Part shown: positions 32,191 to 41,151 of the stretch, piece by piece | Layout: every line of letters begins with the position of its first letter | How positions within the stretch are numbered: position 1 is the first letter of the stretch | NCBI GenBank assembly: GCA_022508445.1 | Contig: JAFLVG010000001.1 | Location: 186,001-250,000 of the forward strand | DNA: 64,000 nt | Source of the DNA: Clostridiales bacterium | Lineage (GTDB): Bacteria; Bacillota; Clostridia; Christensenellales; Pumilibacteraceae | Direction: 5' to 3' | Translations under genes and position numbers: made by a program | The notes under the pieces: model-generated | The model's database searches: none | What the model was told of the DNA's origin: nothing | What the model saw: the letters and a program-made list of their open reading frames with translations, nothing else

Positions 32191-33807
32191 TCAGTTGGAC
32201 GAGCTACCTTTGATTTTTTCTTCGATCTGCTCTTTCGTGGGGATGTCGCTCTTTGCAAGTTTGCCGACAAACTGCGGCTCCATGCGCGCACCGTCCACTT
32301 TATAGAAGTACGTGTAGTTGTTTGCCCACTCGTCAACCTCGTCGAAATATACGAAGTATCCGGCCGCGTAGTCGCATTTTATACCGCTTGTAGCCGAAGA
32401 AGTGTCGGACGCTACAATCTCGACGTCCGCGGAACTGTCGGGGTTATACCCTTCCATATTGGAATAAAGCGGAACACGATAGTAGTTGTTGCTCGAATCG
32501 GAGAAATACAGGTAATCGTTCTGAATGAACTGTATCGTTCCCGTCATGGGGCTGATTCTGCCGACAAGAGCGTCGTTGCGATAGAGGTACATAGCCGAGC
32601 TTGCCACTCCTACGCAATATACCGTATTGGACAGCAAATCGCCTCGGAACGCATACGTTGCGGATATCGATATCGAGCCTGCCAACATGCTCTTGGTGAA
32701 CGTGCCGTCTATTTGGCGCGTGCGCTCATCCTCGTTAAGCGCCTCCTGCTCTTTTTTGTACGACGGCGAATATTCCATGAGCATATTGTGAAGGTTGGTA
32801 TACGCCATTACCGTATCGCTGACGACAGTCGTACGGTAGAACACCATGCCGTCGCGCACCGCCTCGATTGACTCGGTCTGACCGTTCATGGACACTACGA
32901 AGTTTTCGCTTCCGTTGGGGCGCATCGCTTCGATGACCGTTCCAGAGCGTTGCAATTCCCCGTCTTTTACGTTTCTGACAATGTAAATGAAGTCCTCGGG
33001 CGTGTTGTTGCTTATACCCTTATAGTAGGTGTCGCGCACGGGGAAATACACGCTCGTAACATTGGATATGAGCGTGACGGGATCGCTTACGTCCTGCTTG
33101 GACGGATTTACCTTGACCGAAATTACCTTGGCGCCCTCATTGACTACGAGGTACACCGCGCCTTTATATTTATAGAATGCGTAAGCCGAAGCCGTTGTAT
33201 CCACCTTTTCGGACGTGGTGTAAATTTTTGTCGGCTCGCCGCCGCTGAGCGGCATCATGAAAAAGTCCGTGCGCGAGGTTTGTACCGTTCCGTTCTTATC
33301 CTTTTCGTTGTTGGGCGACGCGAAATAAACGGCGTTATCGTAAATGAAAATGCCGCCGCGCGTATAGCTCGCCGTTCCAATCGTCTTGGGCGCGATTTTG
33401 GTCGTTTTGACTACATTGAGCGGATTGTCAAAGTAGTCTGTACTTGCGTCATACTTGAACTCCAAACCGTTTTCGTCGGGAGATGTTTTGAACCGAGTAA
33501 GACCGTCATACTCATCCACTACTTTTTCGCCGCTGAGCTCCGCACGATAAAGCGCGCCCTTTACGACTTCGTCCCATACGTTAGCGTTGCCGTTGGTATC
33601 GTCGAAGCCGCGCGTGCCGTTGATGAAATAGACGTAGTTGCCGTAAGAAACGGCAGATCCGCCCTGGCTAGTCACGACGTAAGACGTGTCTTGCTTCGCG
33701 AATTTGATTTCGGTGTAGTGGTCGCCCGAACAGCCCGAAAGCACCGCCGGAGATACGGCGAGTACCGATGCGAGTGCTATTGATATGGCGACTGTGCGTT
33801 TTTTCAT
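32191..33807 (-). CDS. Large lipoprotein, beta-propeller-like, unknown function
   Basis: A 538-residue lipoprotein. Signal peptide MKKRTVAISIALASVLAVSP is followed by lipobox LSGC. The mature protein repeats a pattern of a strand, 'YFxxxx', and short loops (NYVYFINGT, GIFIYDNAVYFASPN, KYKGAVYLVVNEG, NDYLYFSDSSNNYYRVPLY), as in beta-propellers such as DUF5050 proteins. No active-site motif is visible, so a surface sensing or scaffolding role is possible. ATG has GGAG 5-6 nt upstream and TATAAT lies about 20 nt before it. It is a single-gene unit. Confidence 0.7.
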   Translation of the reverse strand: MKKRTVAISIALASVLAVSPAVLSGCSGDHYTEIKFAKQDTSYVVTSQGGSAVSYGNYVYFINGTRGFDDTNGNANVWDEVVKGALYRAELSGEKVVDEYDGLTRFKTSPDENGLEFKYDASTDYFDNPLNVVKTTKIAPKTIGTASYTRGGIFIYDNAVYFASPNNEKDKNGTVQTSRTDFFMMPLSGGEPTKIYTTSEKVDTTASAYAFYKYKGAVYLVVNEGAKVISVKVNPSKQDVSDPVTLISNVTSVYFPVRDTYYKGISNNTPEDFIYIVRNVKDGELQRSGTVIEAMRPNGSENFVVSMNGQTESIEAVRDGMVFYRTTVVSDTVMAYTNLHNMLMEYSPSYKKEQEALNEDERTRQIDGTFTKSMLAGSISISATYAFRGDLLSNTVYCVGVASSAMYLYRNDALVGRISPMTGTIQFIQNDYLYFSDSSNNYYRVPLYSNMEGYNPDSSADVEIVASDTSSATSGIKCDYAAGYFVYFDEVDEWANNYTYFYKVDGARMEPQFVGKLAKSDIPTKEQIEEKIKGSSSN

Positions 33808-33910
33808 ATTTGCTCCATAAAAAGATTATAACCTATTTGGCGGCTAAATAACCGACTTTTTCGTTTCGACGCAATATAACTTTGATTGTGCCTTGCGAAA
33901 GATTTTGATT

Positions 33911-36163
33911 TCAGTTTTTTATCTTGAACGAGATTTTGGACGAAAGCAGTCCGTCGCCCGTGATCTTGACAACAACCTTGTTTTCGGCGGGATCGGGGCG
34001 AATTACCGCGAGCGCGCGTCCGCCGTATGCGGGGCAACTGTCAAACTCGCTTTTTCTGAGCATGGGATCGGCGTTTATGAACGAAACAAGCTCACCGCCC
34101 GTAACAGTCACGCCGAGCGTACGCATAGCATAAGGAACGAGCTCGCCGTCGCGGTCGCAAACCTCTGCGGTGACAAACCCGAGATCGCCGCGCGACACCG
34201 AGAGATTCTTTTCGTAAGCGGAAAGCCTGAGCACCTTGGGCGAGCCTGCCGATTTGAGCCTGCCCCTCGCGCACTCGACGCCCTTGAAATACGCAACCGC
34301 TTCGAGCGTACCGGGGTAATAATCGACGTCGAATGTCGCTATGTGTTTATTCACCTTGCCCGCGAGCTTGCGGCCTACAAGGCGACCGTCGAGATACAGC
34401 GCCACAACGTCGCCCGAGGTGTAAACCTGAACCTTTATTTTTTGACCGAGATAACGCGGCCAGTTCCACATATTGACGTTGTCGCCCGAATCGGGATCGA
34501 CCGAGGTTATATATGCTATATTTCGCGCGCCGAGAAGTATTCGCTTATACATCGCTTGCGGCTTCTCGCAGCAAATAGCGTCAATGTCGCCGAGCGTCGT
34601 GTAGATTTCGTTGAGCTTGCCGCCTCCGGGGTAGTCTATGCCGCAGTCGTTGAAATCTCCGATAACTCTGCCGTTCTTTTCGGTAGCGTCAAGGCTCTCG
34701 AACGCACGCTCGGAGCTTGTCCTTGCGCCCACAATAAGTCTGTCTCGTTTGAGCTTTTCCGTTTCGTACATCGGGTACAAATAGTTAAATCCGCAAATGT
34801 CCACGCGGTCAAACGCACCGGCTGTAAGCTGGTCGAACAAATTCTTTTCGCGCGCGGCATTTATAGCCGCAGTGTCGTTTTCGTAATGAACTTTACGAAA
34901 TCCCGCCGCTTCCATTTCCTTGGCGGTCGGAACGAACTCGTGTGCGGAAACGGTTATGGGACGCGTGTCGTCGAATTCGCGAATATAGCTCGCCATAACG
35001 TCGATTATTTCATGACCGTCGTTTCGTCCGTAGCACTCGGGAACGTCGTCGGCAATCCCGTAAAGCGTGACCGACGGGTGATTACGAAGCGCCCAAACCT
35101 TCTCTGTCGGCGCTATGTTTTCGGTAAGCACGGAAATGGGAGCCTTGGGCGCAACAAGCTGCGCCGCAAGATCGACAAAAGCGAACATGCCGACGTCATC
35201 ACACGCATCGAGCGCGGCGTCGGTCGGGCAACCCACAAAGTGCACTGCGTTATACCCTATCTCTTTAAGCGCTTCGAGCCGACGCTTTTCGTTTGAGTAT
35301 ACCGACGCGCAACCGAGCGCGGCGTCCGCATGCGAAATATACGCGCCTCTTAAAAGAGTGTTCCTGTTGTTAATATAGAGTCCACGCGTTTGGTTTAGAG
35401 CGCGCGACACAATGCCGAACCGCACACTATCTTCGCGCTCGACGCCGTCCTGAGACGACAGCTTGACCGCCATCGTGTACATGTACGGATCGTCGGGCGA
35501 CCACTCGTAAGGATTGTTGATACGAACTTTGACCGAAAACGGCTTTGTCTGACCTGCTCTCAAATAGAGCTTACGCTGTTTCTTGCCGGCACGCTTGCCA
35601 CGCGCATTGAGTGCGGTACAATCCAAAACGAGTTTAAGCGGCTGTTTGCCGTTGTTGAAAACCGAAACGTTCACATCCGCGTATGTTCTGTCGCCGACCG
35701 TGACGGTCTTGACAAAAATCGGGTCGTTGTAATCGAAATCCCATTCCTCGTCCAAAACAACGAGCTTGACGCCGCCGGCAATACCGAGCCCCATGTACTT
35801 GTCTGTCATGCCCGGTGTGTTGAAAAGCTGTATGCGCAAAGAGTTGTTTGCGCCGGTAAGCATATCGTCTATATAGAAGGTGGTCGGCGCATATCCCACA
35901 AGCGTGCCGACCTTTTCATCGTTGACAAAAACGTCGCCGTAACCGCAAGCGCCCGAAACGACAAGGCGCGCCGCACCGTGCTTGACCTGCGGCAAGGATT
36001 TGGCAAACACCGCTCTTGCTGCGGGGATGTACCCGTTAAGCTGACCGTAGGCACACGAATAGTCCCTCGCCGCCCCCGACGTTACGTCGTGCGGCAAGTC
36101 GCAAACATATTGTTCGTCTCCCGCGGTGATATCCCAATTAGTGTTTAAAGCGACACTTTTCAT
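33911..36163 (-). CDS. GH2-family protein with substituted catalytic residues
   Basis: A 750-residue cytoplasmic protein with the GH2 layout: sugar-binding jelly roll (1-150), immunoglobulin-like domain (160-265, ending near FGIVSR), TIM barrel (270-540), and C-terminal Ig-like domains (GDVVALYLDGRLVGRKLAG; a C-terminal part typical of beta-galactosidase-like GH2). In active relatives the barrel has 'RNHPS..WS.GNE' with the acid/base Glu and 'GSETAS' with the nucleophile Glu. Here these read RNHPSVTLYGIADD and VGARTSS, so both Glu are absent. It may bind sugars without hydrolysing them, or have moved its catalytic residues. The mRNA is predicted leaderless. Confidence 0.8.
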   Translation of the reverse strand: MKSVALNTNWDITAGDEQYVCDLPHDVTSGAARDYSCAYGQLNGYIPAARAVFAKSLPQVKHGAARLVVSGACGYGDVFVNDEKVGTLVGYAPTTFYIDDMLTGANNSLRIQLFNTPGMTDKYMGLGIAGGVKLVVLDEEWDFDYNDPIFVKTVTVGDRTYADVNVSVFNNGKQPLKLVLDCTALNARGKRAGKKQRKLYLRAGQTKPFSVKVRINNPYEWSPDDPYMYTMAVKLSSQDGVEREDSVRFGIVSRALNQTRGLYINNRNTLLRGAYISHADAALGCASVYSNEKRRLEALKEIGYNAVHFVGCPTDAALDACDDVGMFAFVDLAAQLVAPKAPISVLTENIAPTEKVWALRNHPSVTLYGIADDVPECYGRNDGHEIIDVMASYIREFDDTRPITVSAHEFVPTAKEMEAAGFRKVHYENDTAAINAAREKNLFDQLTAGAFDRVDICGFNYLYPMYETEKLKRDRLIVGARTSSERAFESLDATEKNGRVIGDFNDCGIDYPGGGKLNEIYTTLGDIDAICCEKPQAMYKRILLGARNIAYITSVDPDSGDNVNMWNWPRYLGQKIKVQVYTSGDVVALYLDGRLVGRKLAGKVNKHIATFDVDYYPGTLEAVAYFKGVECARGRLKSAGSPKVLRLSAYEKNLSVSRGDLGFVTAEVCDRDGELVPYAMRTLGVTVTGGELVSFINADPMLRKSEFDSCPAYGGRALAVIRPDPAENKVVVKITGDGLLSSKISFKIKN

Positions 36164-36340
36164 ACTGTCATTATAACAATATGAAAATCAAATTGCAACT
36201 AAATTGACGCGTTTTTTGTATTTGCATCGCGAAAAGATTGAAATTCCGCAGTAAAACCCCGAAAACCGTAAATATTGGGGTGTAACGGTTTTGACATTAT
36301 CCGCAACGGAAAACCGCACGGCTAAAAGCGCACTTACCCG
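36164..36340. promoter_or_regulatory. Promoter, leaderless geometry (GH2 gene), and spacer
   Basis: Leftward: TTGCAA (36193-36198), 17-bp spacer, perfect TATAAT (36170-36175), then GACAGT and ATG at 36163. There is no ribosome-binding site. The rest of the gap (36199-36340) holds nothing I can support. Confidence 0.75.
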
Positions 36341-37132
36341 TCAATTGCCCGCGCTCTCGTACCTCTTTATTCCCGAATGCCACATAAAAAGCGACAGCGT
36401 CATCAACACGAGTGCGGCTATCGAGCTGTAAAGCACCGCCCACCAGATACTCTCACCCGTGATCAAGCATTCCACGGGATAGTACAAGAACAACCCGAAC
36501 GGAATCACAAAGAACATTATCGACGCAAACGCTTTGCCCATGTACCGCACGGGGTATTTGGCATAGTTGGCAAAGTTATAGACGGTATTGAGAAAAATTC
36601 CGGCGTTCTTTACCCAAAACGCGAGCGACGCAAAAAGAAGCTTTATTCCCGTAAAGCAGAATATGCCGAGGAAAGCGCACAAAATAAGGCCGATAATTCC
36701 GCTTGCCGTCCATACGATACCCGTCATGGGCGCAAACACACTCATGACCACTATGCCGACGATAAACTCGCCTATTCCGTCCCACTTAAACGTGCCTGCC
36801 ACAAATTGGTAAAGCGGATTCAGCGGCCTTGTCATATAAATATCGAGCTCGCCGTGTCTTACAGCCCAATACGCGAGAATCCATAGATTATCTGTAAAAA
36901 TATGGTCGAGCGCCTTGGGGATAAGAACAAAACCGAACAAGAACGCGAGCGTTTGGAACGTCCAAACGCCGAGCGTGGGCACTGAGCCGACTATGAGATA
37001 AATGGTCGCAAGCGAGACTGCCTCTGTCACCGCAAAGCTTAACATCATGATAATGGAATCGGCTTTATACGACAGTCCGCTTCTCAGGCTCATCGAAACA
37101 TATTTGGGATATAACTTCAATTCTTTTAACAT
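36341..37132 (-). CDS. ABC-2 transporter permease (first exporter, subunit 2)
   Basis: A 263-residue membrane protein with six predicted helices. The segment WAVRHGELDIYMTRPLNPLYQ (about 88-108) is the signature of the ABC2_membrane_6 permeases. It presumably forms a heterodimer with the next upstream permease and works with the ATPase encoded at 37964-39040. Ribosome-binding site GGTGAGAG. Substrate unknown. Confidence 0.8.
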   Translation of the reverse strand: MLKELKLYPKYVSMSLRSGLSYKADSIIMMLSFAVTEAVSLATIYLIVGSVPTLGVWTFQTLAFLFGFVLIPKALDHIFTDNLWILAYWAVRHGELDIYMTRPLNPLYQFVAGTFKWDGIGEFIVGIVVMSVFAPMTGIVWTASGIIGLILCAFLGIFCFTGIKLLFASLAFWVKNAGIFLNTVYNFANYAKYPVRYMGKAFASIMFFVIPFGLFLYYPVECLITGESIWWAVLYSSIAALVLMTLSLFMWHSGIKRYESAGN

Positions 37133-37145
37133 AATATACTCTCAC

Positions 37146-37967
37146 CTAACCACCGAAGACGACGACCTTGCGCACCGACGTTTTGTACATCAAAAGCCCT
37201 ATGACATTGAGCGCAATCAGCCATAATGCGGAAATGCCGAACTGTATCAGTATATCCGCGTAGCCGAGCTGGCCCAAAAACAGCCGCACCGGAAAGCTGG
37301 TCATCGTCGGAAACGGCGTATACAGCAGAGCGGTTTGCACCCATGTCGGAAAAAGCGTAAGCGGCACCATTGCGCCCGATAAAAATCCTATAATGACGCT
37401 CGACATGGAATGAACGCCGAACATGGCATGCGTCCTGAATGCAAGCTGTCCGAACAAAAACTGTATTGCGTCGACCGTGAGCAGTGAAAAAATGCACGCC
37501 GGAACAAACAACAAAACGTTGTACCATAAAATGCCGTCGAGTCCGAACCCGAACACCATGACCAGCGTTCCGACAAGCGTCATAGGCACTCCGATTATGA
37601 AAAGCCGAGCGACGAACGAGCCGAACGAAGTAAACGCGAGCTGGGCGCGGTAATTTACCGGCTTCATCAGTCGCATACCTATCAGTCCGTACCGAACGTC
37701 GTCGCTTATCGTGCCCATTGTTTCCGCATACGTGACCTCGCCGACTATCGACGAGAGAAAAACGTACATCAGCATTTGCTGAAAAGAGAATCCGCCGATT
37801 ACGGGCTCGGGAGAAAACTTATATATCGCCCACCATAGCAGTCCCATAAGCACGGCGTTTATTATTCCGCCCAAAAACCACAGCGCAATCTGACCGCGGT
37901 ACGCGATAGTTGTTTGAATACCCGATTTGGAAAAAATCAAGTATTTTTTCAATCTCGCCGCTCTCAT
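37146..37967 (-). CDS. ABC-2 transporter permease (first exporter, subunit 1)
   Basis: A 273-residue, six-helix permease of the same family as its neighbour: SDDVRYGLIGMRLMKPVNYR (about 87-106) mirrors the HGELD..MTRPLNP motif. Its start overlaps the ATPase stop by 4 nt. Two unlike permeases plus one ATPase fit an asymmetric ABC-2 exporter. Confidence 0.8.
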   Translation of the reverse strand: MRAARLKKYLIFSKSGIQTTIAYRGQIALWFLGGIINAVLMGLLWWAIYKFSPEPVIGGFSFQQMLMYVFLSSIVGEVTYAETMGTISDDVRYGLIGMRLMKPVNYRAQLAFTSFGSFVARLFIIGVPMTLVGTLVMVFGFGLDGILWYNVLLFVPACIFSLLTVDAIQFLFGQLAFRTHAMFGVHSMSSVIIGFLSGAMVPLTLFPTWVQTALLYTPFPTMTSFPVRLFLGQLGYADILIQFGISALWLIALNVIGLLMYKTSVRKVVVFGG

Positions 37968-39040
37968 TTTGCCGTTTCCTCGCTTTTCTCTTCCGTATCG
38001 TCGTCACGATTTTCGTCAGTGCCGATTCCGTCAATGTCGGCCTTATTATTTTGATAAAGCTTTTCCACCACCTGCTCGATTCCCGTTTCGGCGACCTTGA
38101 CGTCCTCTACCGGATAAACTGCGAACAAATAATTCAAAAGCTCGCTCGTGTGCAATTTTTGCGCGTCTATGGTAAACGTCGTTTTGAGTCCGTCGTCCTC
38201 CGCCGCTATGCGCGTGACGGCCTCGCCGAATTTTTCTTTGACTCCGCTGTAATCGGAGGCTACTTTTGTACTTATCGTTATGTCGCGCTTATCGCCGAAC
38301 ATGTGCTTGACCTCGTCAAGCGCACCGTCGAAAAGTATCTTACCGGCATCGAGAACAATGACGCGGTTGCATAATAGCTCGATATCGCTCATTGCATGTG
38401 TGGTCAGAATGAGCGTAGTGCCGTATTCGGTTTTAAGAGTGTTTATAGCTTCGACGAGCTTGCGTTTAACCAAAACGTCCAAGCCGATAGTCGGCTCGTC
38501 TAAGAAAAGCGTTTTGGGGTTGTGAAGCATGGCGGCCGCAAGATCGGCGCGCATGCGTTGACCGAGCGACAGCGTGCGAACGGGCGCGTCCATAAACGGC
38601 TTCATGTCGAGAAGCTCGATAAGCTCTGCGATTCGCTTTTTGTACTCGGCTTCCGGAACGTCGTAGACGTAGCGCAAAAGCTCGTATGTTTCGGTAAGCG
38701 GAAGATCGTACCAAAGCTGCGTCTTTTGTCCGAACACAACGCCTATCGTTTTTAAAACGGCGTTGCGTTCTTTTGACTTATACGGATGCTTGCCGTCTAT
38801 CAAAATCTCGCCCGATGTGGGCGTCAGAATACCGCTCATCATTTTGATAGTGGTGGATTTACCGGCGCCGTTCGCGCCTATGTAGCCCACCGCCTCGCCG
38901 TCTCCCACGGTAAACGACACTCCGTCAACTGCCTTGACGAGCGTGTACTTGCGTGAGAACAGCGTTTTTACCATGCCCCAAACGCCTTTGCCGCGTATCG
39001 GTTTTTTAAAGTGTTTTTCTACGTTTTTAAGCTCAATCAT
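37964..39040 (-). CDS. ABC exporter ATPase (first exporter)
   Basis: A 358-residue ATPase with Walker A GANGAGKST near 55, signature LSLGQRMR near 155, Walker B TLFLDEPTIGLD near 175 and switch His (TTHAM) near 210. A C-terminal extension of about 110 residues ends in an acidic tail (DDDTEEKSEETAK). The first gene of a three-gene exporter unit, whose promoter contains a 15-nt G tract between the two boxes, so expression may be phase-variable. ATG 39040 has a weak ribosome-binding site (AAGAGAG). Confidence 0.88.
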   Translation of the reverse strand: MIELKNVEKHFKKPIRGKGVWGMVKTLFSRKYTLVKAVDGVSFTVGDGEAVGYIGANGAGKSTTIKMMSGILTPTSGEILIDGKHPYKSKERNAVLKTIGVVFGQKTQLWYDLPLTETYELLRYVYDVPEAEYKKRIAELIELLDMKPFMDAPVRTLSLGQRMRADLAAAMLHNPKTLFLDEPTIGLDVLVKRKLVEAINTLKTEYGTTLILTTHAMSDIELLCNRVIVLDAGKILFDGALDEVKHMFGDKRDITISTKVASDYSGVKEKFGEAVTRIAAEDDGLKTTFTIDAQKLHTSELLNYLFAVYPVEDVKVAETGIEQVVEKLYQNNKADIDGIGTDENRDDDTEEKSEETAK

Positions 39041-39122
39041 GTTAGTCTCTCTTGTACTGCAAAGATGAAGTGTAATTTATACACATCGGTCAATGAACAA
39101 TGCGATAAATTTTTCAAAGATT

Positions 39123-39156
39123 AGTATACTACCCCCCCCCCCCCCCGTCTTGTCAA
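39123..39156 (-). promoter_or_regulatory. Promoter with G15 tract in the spacer (candidate phase-variable switch)
   Basis: Leftward: TTGACA (39151-39156), a 22-bp spacer made of AGAC, 15 G and TAG, then TATACT (39123-39128). Both boxes are near consensus. The tract is seen as 15 C on the plus strand (39132-39146). The optimal 17-bp spacing would need 10 G. It lies about 75 nt upstream of the ABC ATPase ATG at 39040. Confidence 0.65.
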
Positions 39157-39186
39157 GCGTTGAGCGAAGGGCATTTCATAATTTTG

Positions 39187-40134
39187 TTATTTTGCTTTAT
39201 CGGTTATGCACATTTTGCTTTTCCGACTTCGCTTTGCGCTTATGATATTTATGACGACAAATGCCGCTATCAGCAAAAGCACAGTGCAGGCAACGACGAG
39301 ATACATCGTCCATGTTTTTACGTCACTGCCGAAAAAGCTCAAACGCACGTCGAAGCCGCTAAACAGTCCGTCTATCACATCTTGCGGCGCGCCGCCCGAA
39401 GTCATAAGACTCGCGTAGCCACTCATAAAGTGCGAGCGTAGTAGCCCCGTGCAGTACGTCCCGGGAAGGCACATAATCACATTTGCCATACCCTTGGAAA
39501 ACTTCGAGATAGGATAATAAGCGCCGCAGATAAATCCGTATACCGACGATACGATGGTAGACACTGCGTTTATCGAACCGCTCGACCGCAAAAAGAAGCA
39601 CACAACCGACGACAGCGCGGTACCGAAAAGCGTAGCCAAAAATACGTCGAAAACGACGGACAGCGCTTCGCCTGCGGTCATCGCCCAGCCCATTCCGGCT
39701 ATGTAGCAAAATCCTGCGAGCATTGTTATGTAGCAAATCGCGAGCGTGACGACAGCGGTTGCGAAGTAGTAGCCCAAAACAAGCACATGCCCCTTTGCGG
39801 GCGTTACGGTAATGTCGGCGCGCGCACCGCTTACTCTGTCCGCAACCATGTTCATATTGGCGACAAACGCGACGGTAACGCAACAGACCGACAGCACCGA
39901 CGAAACCTCGTAGGACGCGACCAAGCCGTTAACCGTCTTTGCCGGCAATATTATGCCTTCGAGCGTGCTGTCGAACGTCTGCAAAAACACGCGGTGCAAA
40001 AACAGCGCATACAGCATCATTATGATGAGCGGTGCAATCAGAGCGCCTATCAGCGTACCCTTGTCCTTAAAGAATAACTTGATATTGCGCACTGTAAACG
40101 CCGCTATTTGCTTTACGTCCTTTTTTAAGTTCAT
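39187..40134 (-). CDS. ABC-2 transporter permease (second exporter)
   Basis: A 315-residue permease of the DrrB/NodJ type: short cytoplasmic N-terminus (MNLKKDVKQIAAFTVRNIKL), one helix, a long extracellular loop (about 50-95), then five helices ending with a basic tail. Start ATG 40134 is chosen because GGAG lies 10 nt upstream. An alternative GTG at 40164 overlaps the ATPase stop. It pairs with the DrrA-like ATPase encoded upstream. Export of a drug, lipid or peptide is possible, substrate unknown. Confidence 0.8.
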   Translation of the reverse strand: MNLKKDVKQIAAFTVRNIKLFFKDKGTLIGALIAPLIIMMLYALFLHRVFLQTFDSTLEGIILPAKTVNGLVASYEVSSVLSVCCVTVAFVANMNMVADRVSGARADITVTPAKGHVLVLGYYFATAVVTLAICYITMLAGFCYIAGMGWAMTAGEALSVVFDVFLATLFGTALSSVVCFFLRSSGSINAVSTIVSSVYGFICGAYYPISKFSKGMANVIMCLPGTYCTGLLRSHFMSGYASLMTSGGAPQDVIDGLFSGFDVRLSFFGSDVKTWTMYLVVACTVLLLIAAFVVINIISAKRSRKSKMCITDKAK

Positions 40135-40156
40135 CTTAAAGCTACTCCGTAACAAG

Positions 40157-41062
40157 TTAATCACCGGCCGTCAGTCCTGTCGCCGCCAAAAACACGTCGT
40201 CCATTTTGCCTTTGCTCACCTCGTAGTCGGTAAAAAGCTCTGGGTACGATCTTATAAGCTCGGTTGCTTCCGCCGTGTCCTTAACCTCTATTCTAAATCC
40301 GCCTGCGATTTTTTGCAAAGGCTTACCGAGAACGGCAAGCTCGCTTTCGGCCTTATCGTAAATGGAAATAAAGTCGCCGGTATATTCGTTTTTAAGCTCG
40401 ACGGGCGTGCCCTTTGCCGCTATCTTGCCGGCGTTGAGAATGACTACGTAATCGGCGTCGGCGGCTTCTTCCATGTAGTGCGTGGTCAAAAACACCGTCA
40501 TATCTCCGTCCTTACGCAAACGGTCGATCACCGCCCAAACCGTCTTGCGCGTCTGCGGATCGAGTCCGGTAGTCGGCTCGTCGAGTATGAGGATTTTGGG
40601 CTTATGTAGTAGCGCACGCGCAATGTCGCACCTACGCCGCTGACCGCCCGACAGCTTGCCCACAGCTCGTTTTTCAAGCTCTTTAAGCGACAACATTTCA
40701 TCAAGCTCGGCGTAACGCTTTTCAAACTCCGCGCCGAAAATTCCGTAGAGCGCGGCTCGGCTTTTTAGATTGGACTTAATTCCGAGCGCTTTATCGAGCG
40801 CGGAGGATTGGAACACAACGCCTATCTCTGATTTTATTTTGTCAAGATCGCGGTCGATGTCCAGCCCGTCCACAGTGACAGAGCCGCCGTTACGGTCGAG
40901 CTGACCGCAGATTATCGAAATTGTCGTGGACTTACCTGCGCCGTTCACGCCCAAAAACGCGAACAGCTCACCGCGCCGCACCTCGAACGAAATGCCGTCC
41001 ACGGCGGTGACGTCACCAAACCTTTTTACAAGCCCTTCAATCTCTATTATTTTATCAGACAT
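40157..41062 (-). CDS. ABC exporter ATPase (DrrA-like, second exporter)
   Basis: A 301-residue ATPase: Walker A GVNGAGKST near 38, signature LSGGQRRR near 138, Walker B ILILDEPTTGLDP near 158, His loop TTHYMEEA near 193. The C-terminal part (about 220-301) resembles the DrrA assembly domain. -10 box TATACT is seen near 41090 but the -35 is weak. Ribosome-binding site GAAGGTG. Confidence 0.88.
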   Translation of the reverse strand: MSDKIIEIEGLVKRFGDVTAVDGISFEVRRGELFAFLGVNGAGKSTTISIICGQLDRNGGSVTVDGLDIDRDLDKIKSEIGVVFQSSALDKALGIKSNLKSRAALYGIFGAEFEKRYAELDEMLSLKELEKRAVGKLSGGQRRRCDIARALLHKPKILILDEPTTGLDPQTRKTVWAVIDRLRKDGDMTVFLTTHYMEEAADADYVVILNAGKIAAKGTPVELKNEYTGDFISIYDKAESELAVLGKPLQKIAGGFRIEVKDTAEATELIRSYPELFTDYEVSKGKMDDVFLAATGLTAGD

Positions 41063-41151
41063 AATCGCACCTTCAATGCAGTAAGGCTAAACACTCCCAA
41101 ATAAAGTATAGCACATATGGACACTCTAAAACATTAAAATAATATTAAATT

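Noticed and set aside
33893-35296. 467-codon open frame opposite the GH2 gene
   Set aside because: It is a shadow frame with no motif, no promoter and no ribosome-binding site.
39132-39146. C15 tract as a pure assembly artefact
   Set aside because: Exact homopolymer length may be wrong, but a long tract flanked by two well-formed promoter boxes is unlikely to be invented, so it is kept as a finding with the length uncertain.
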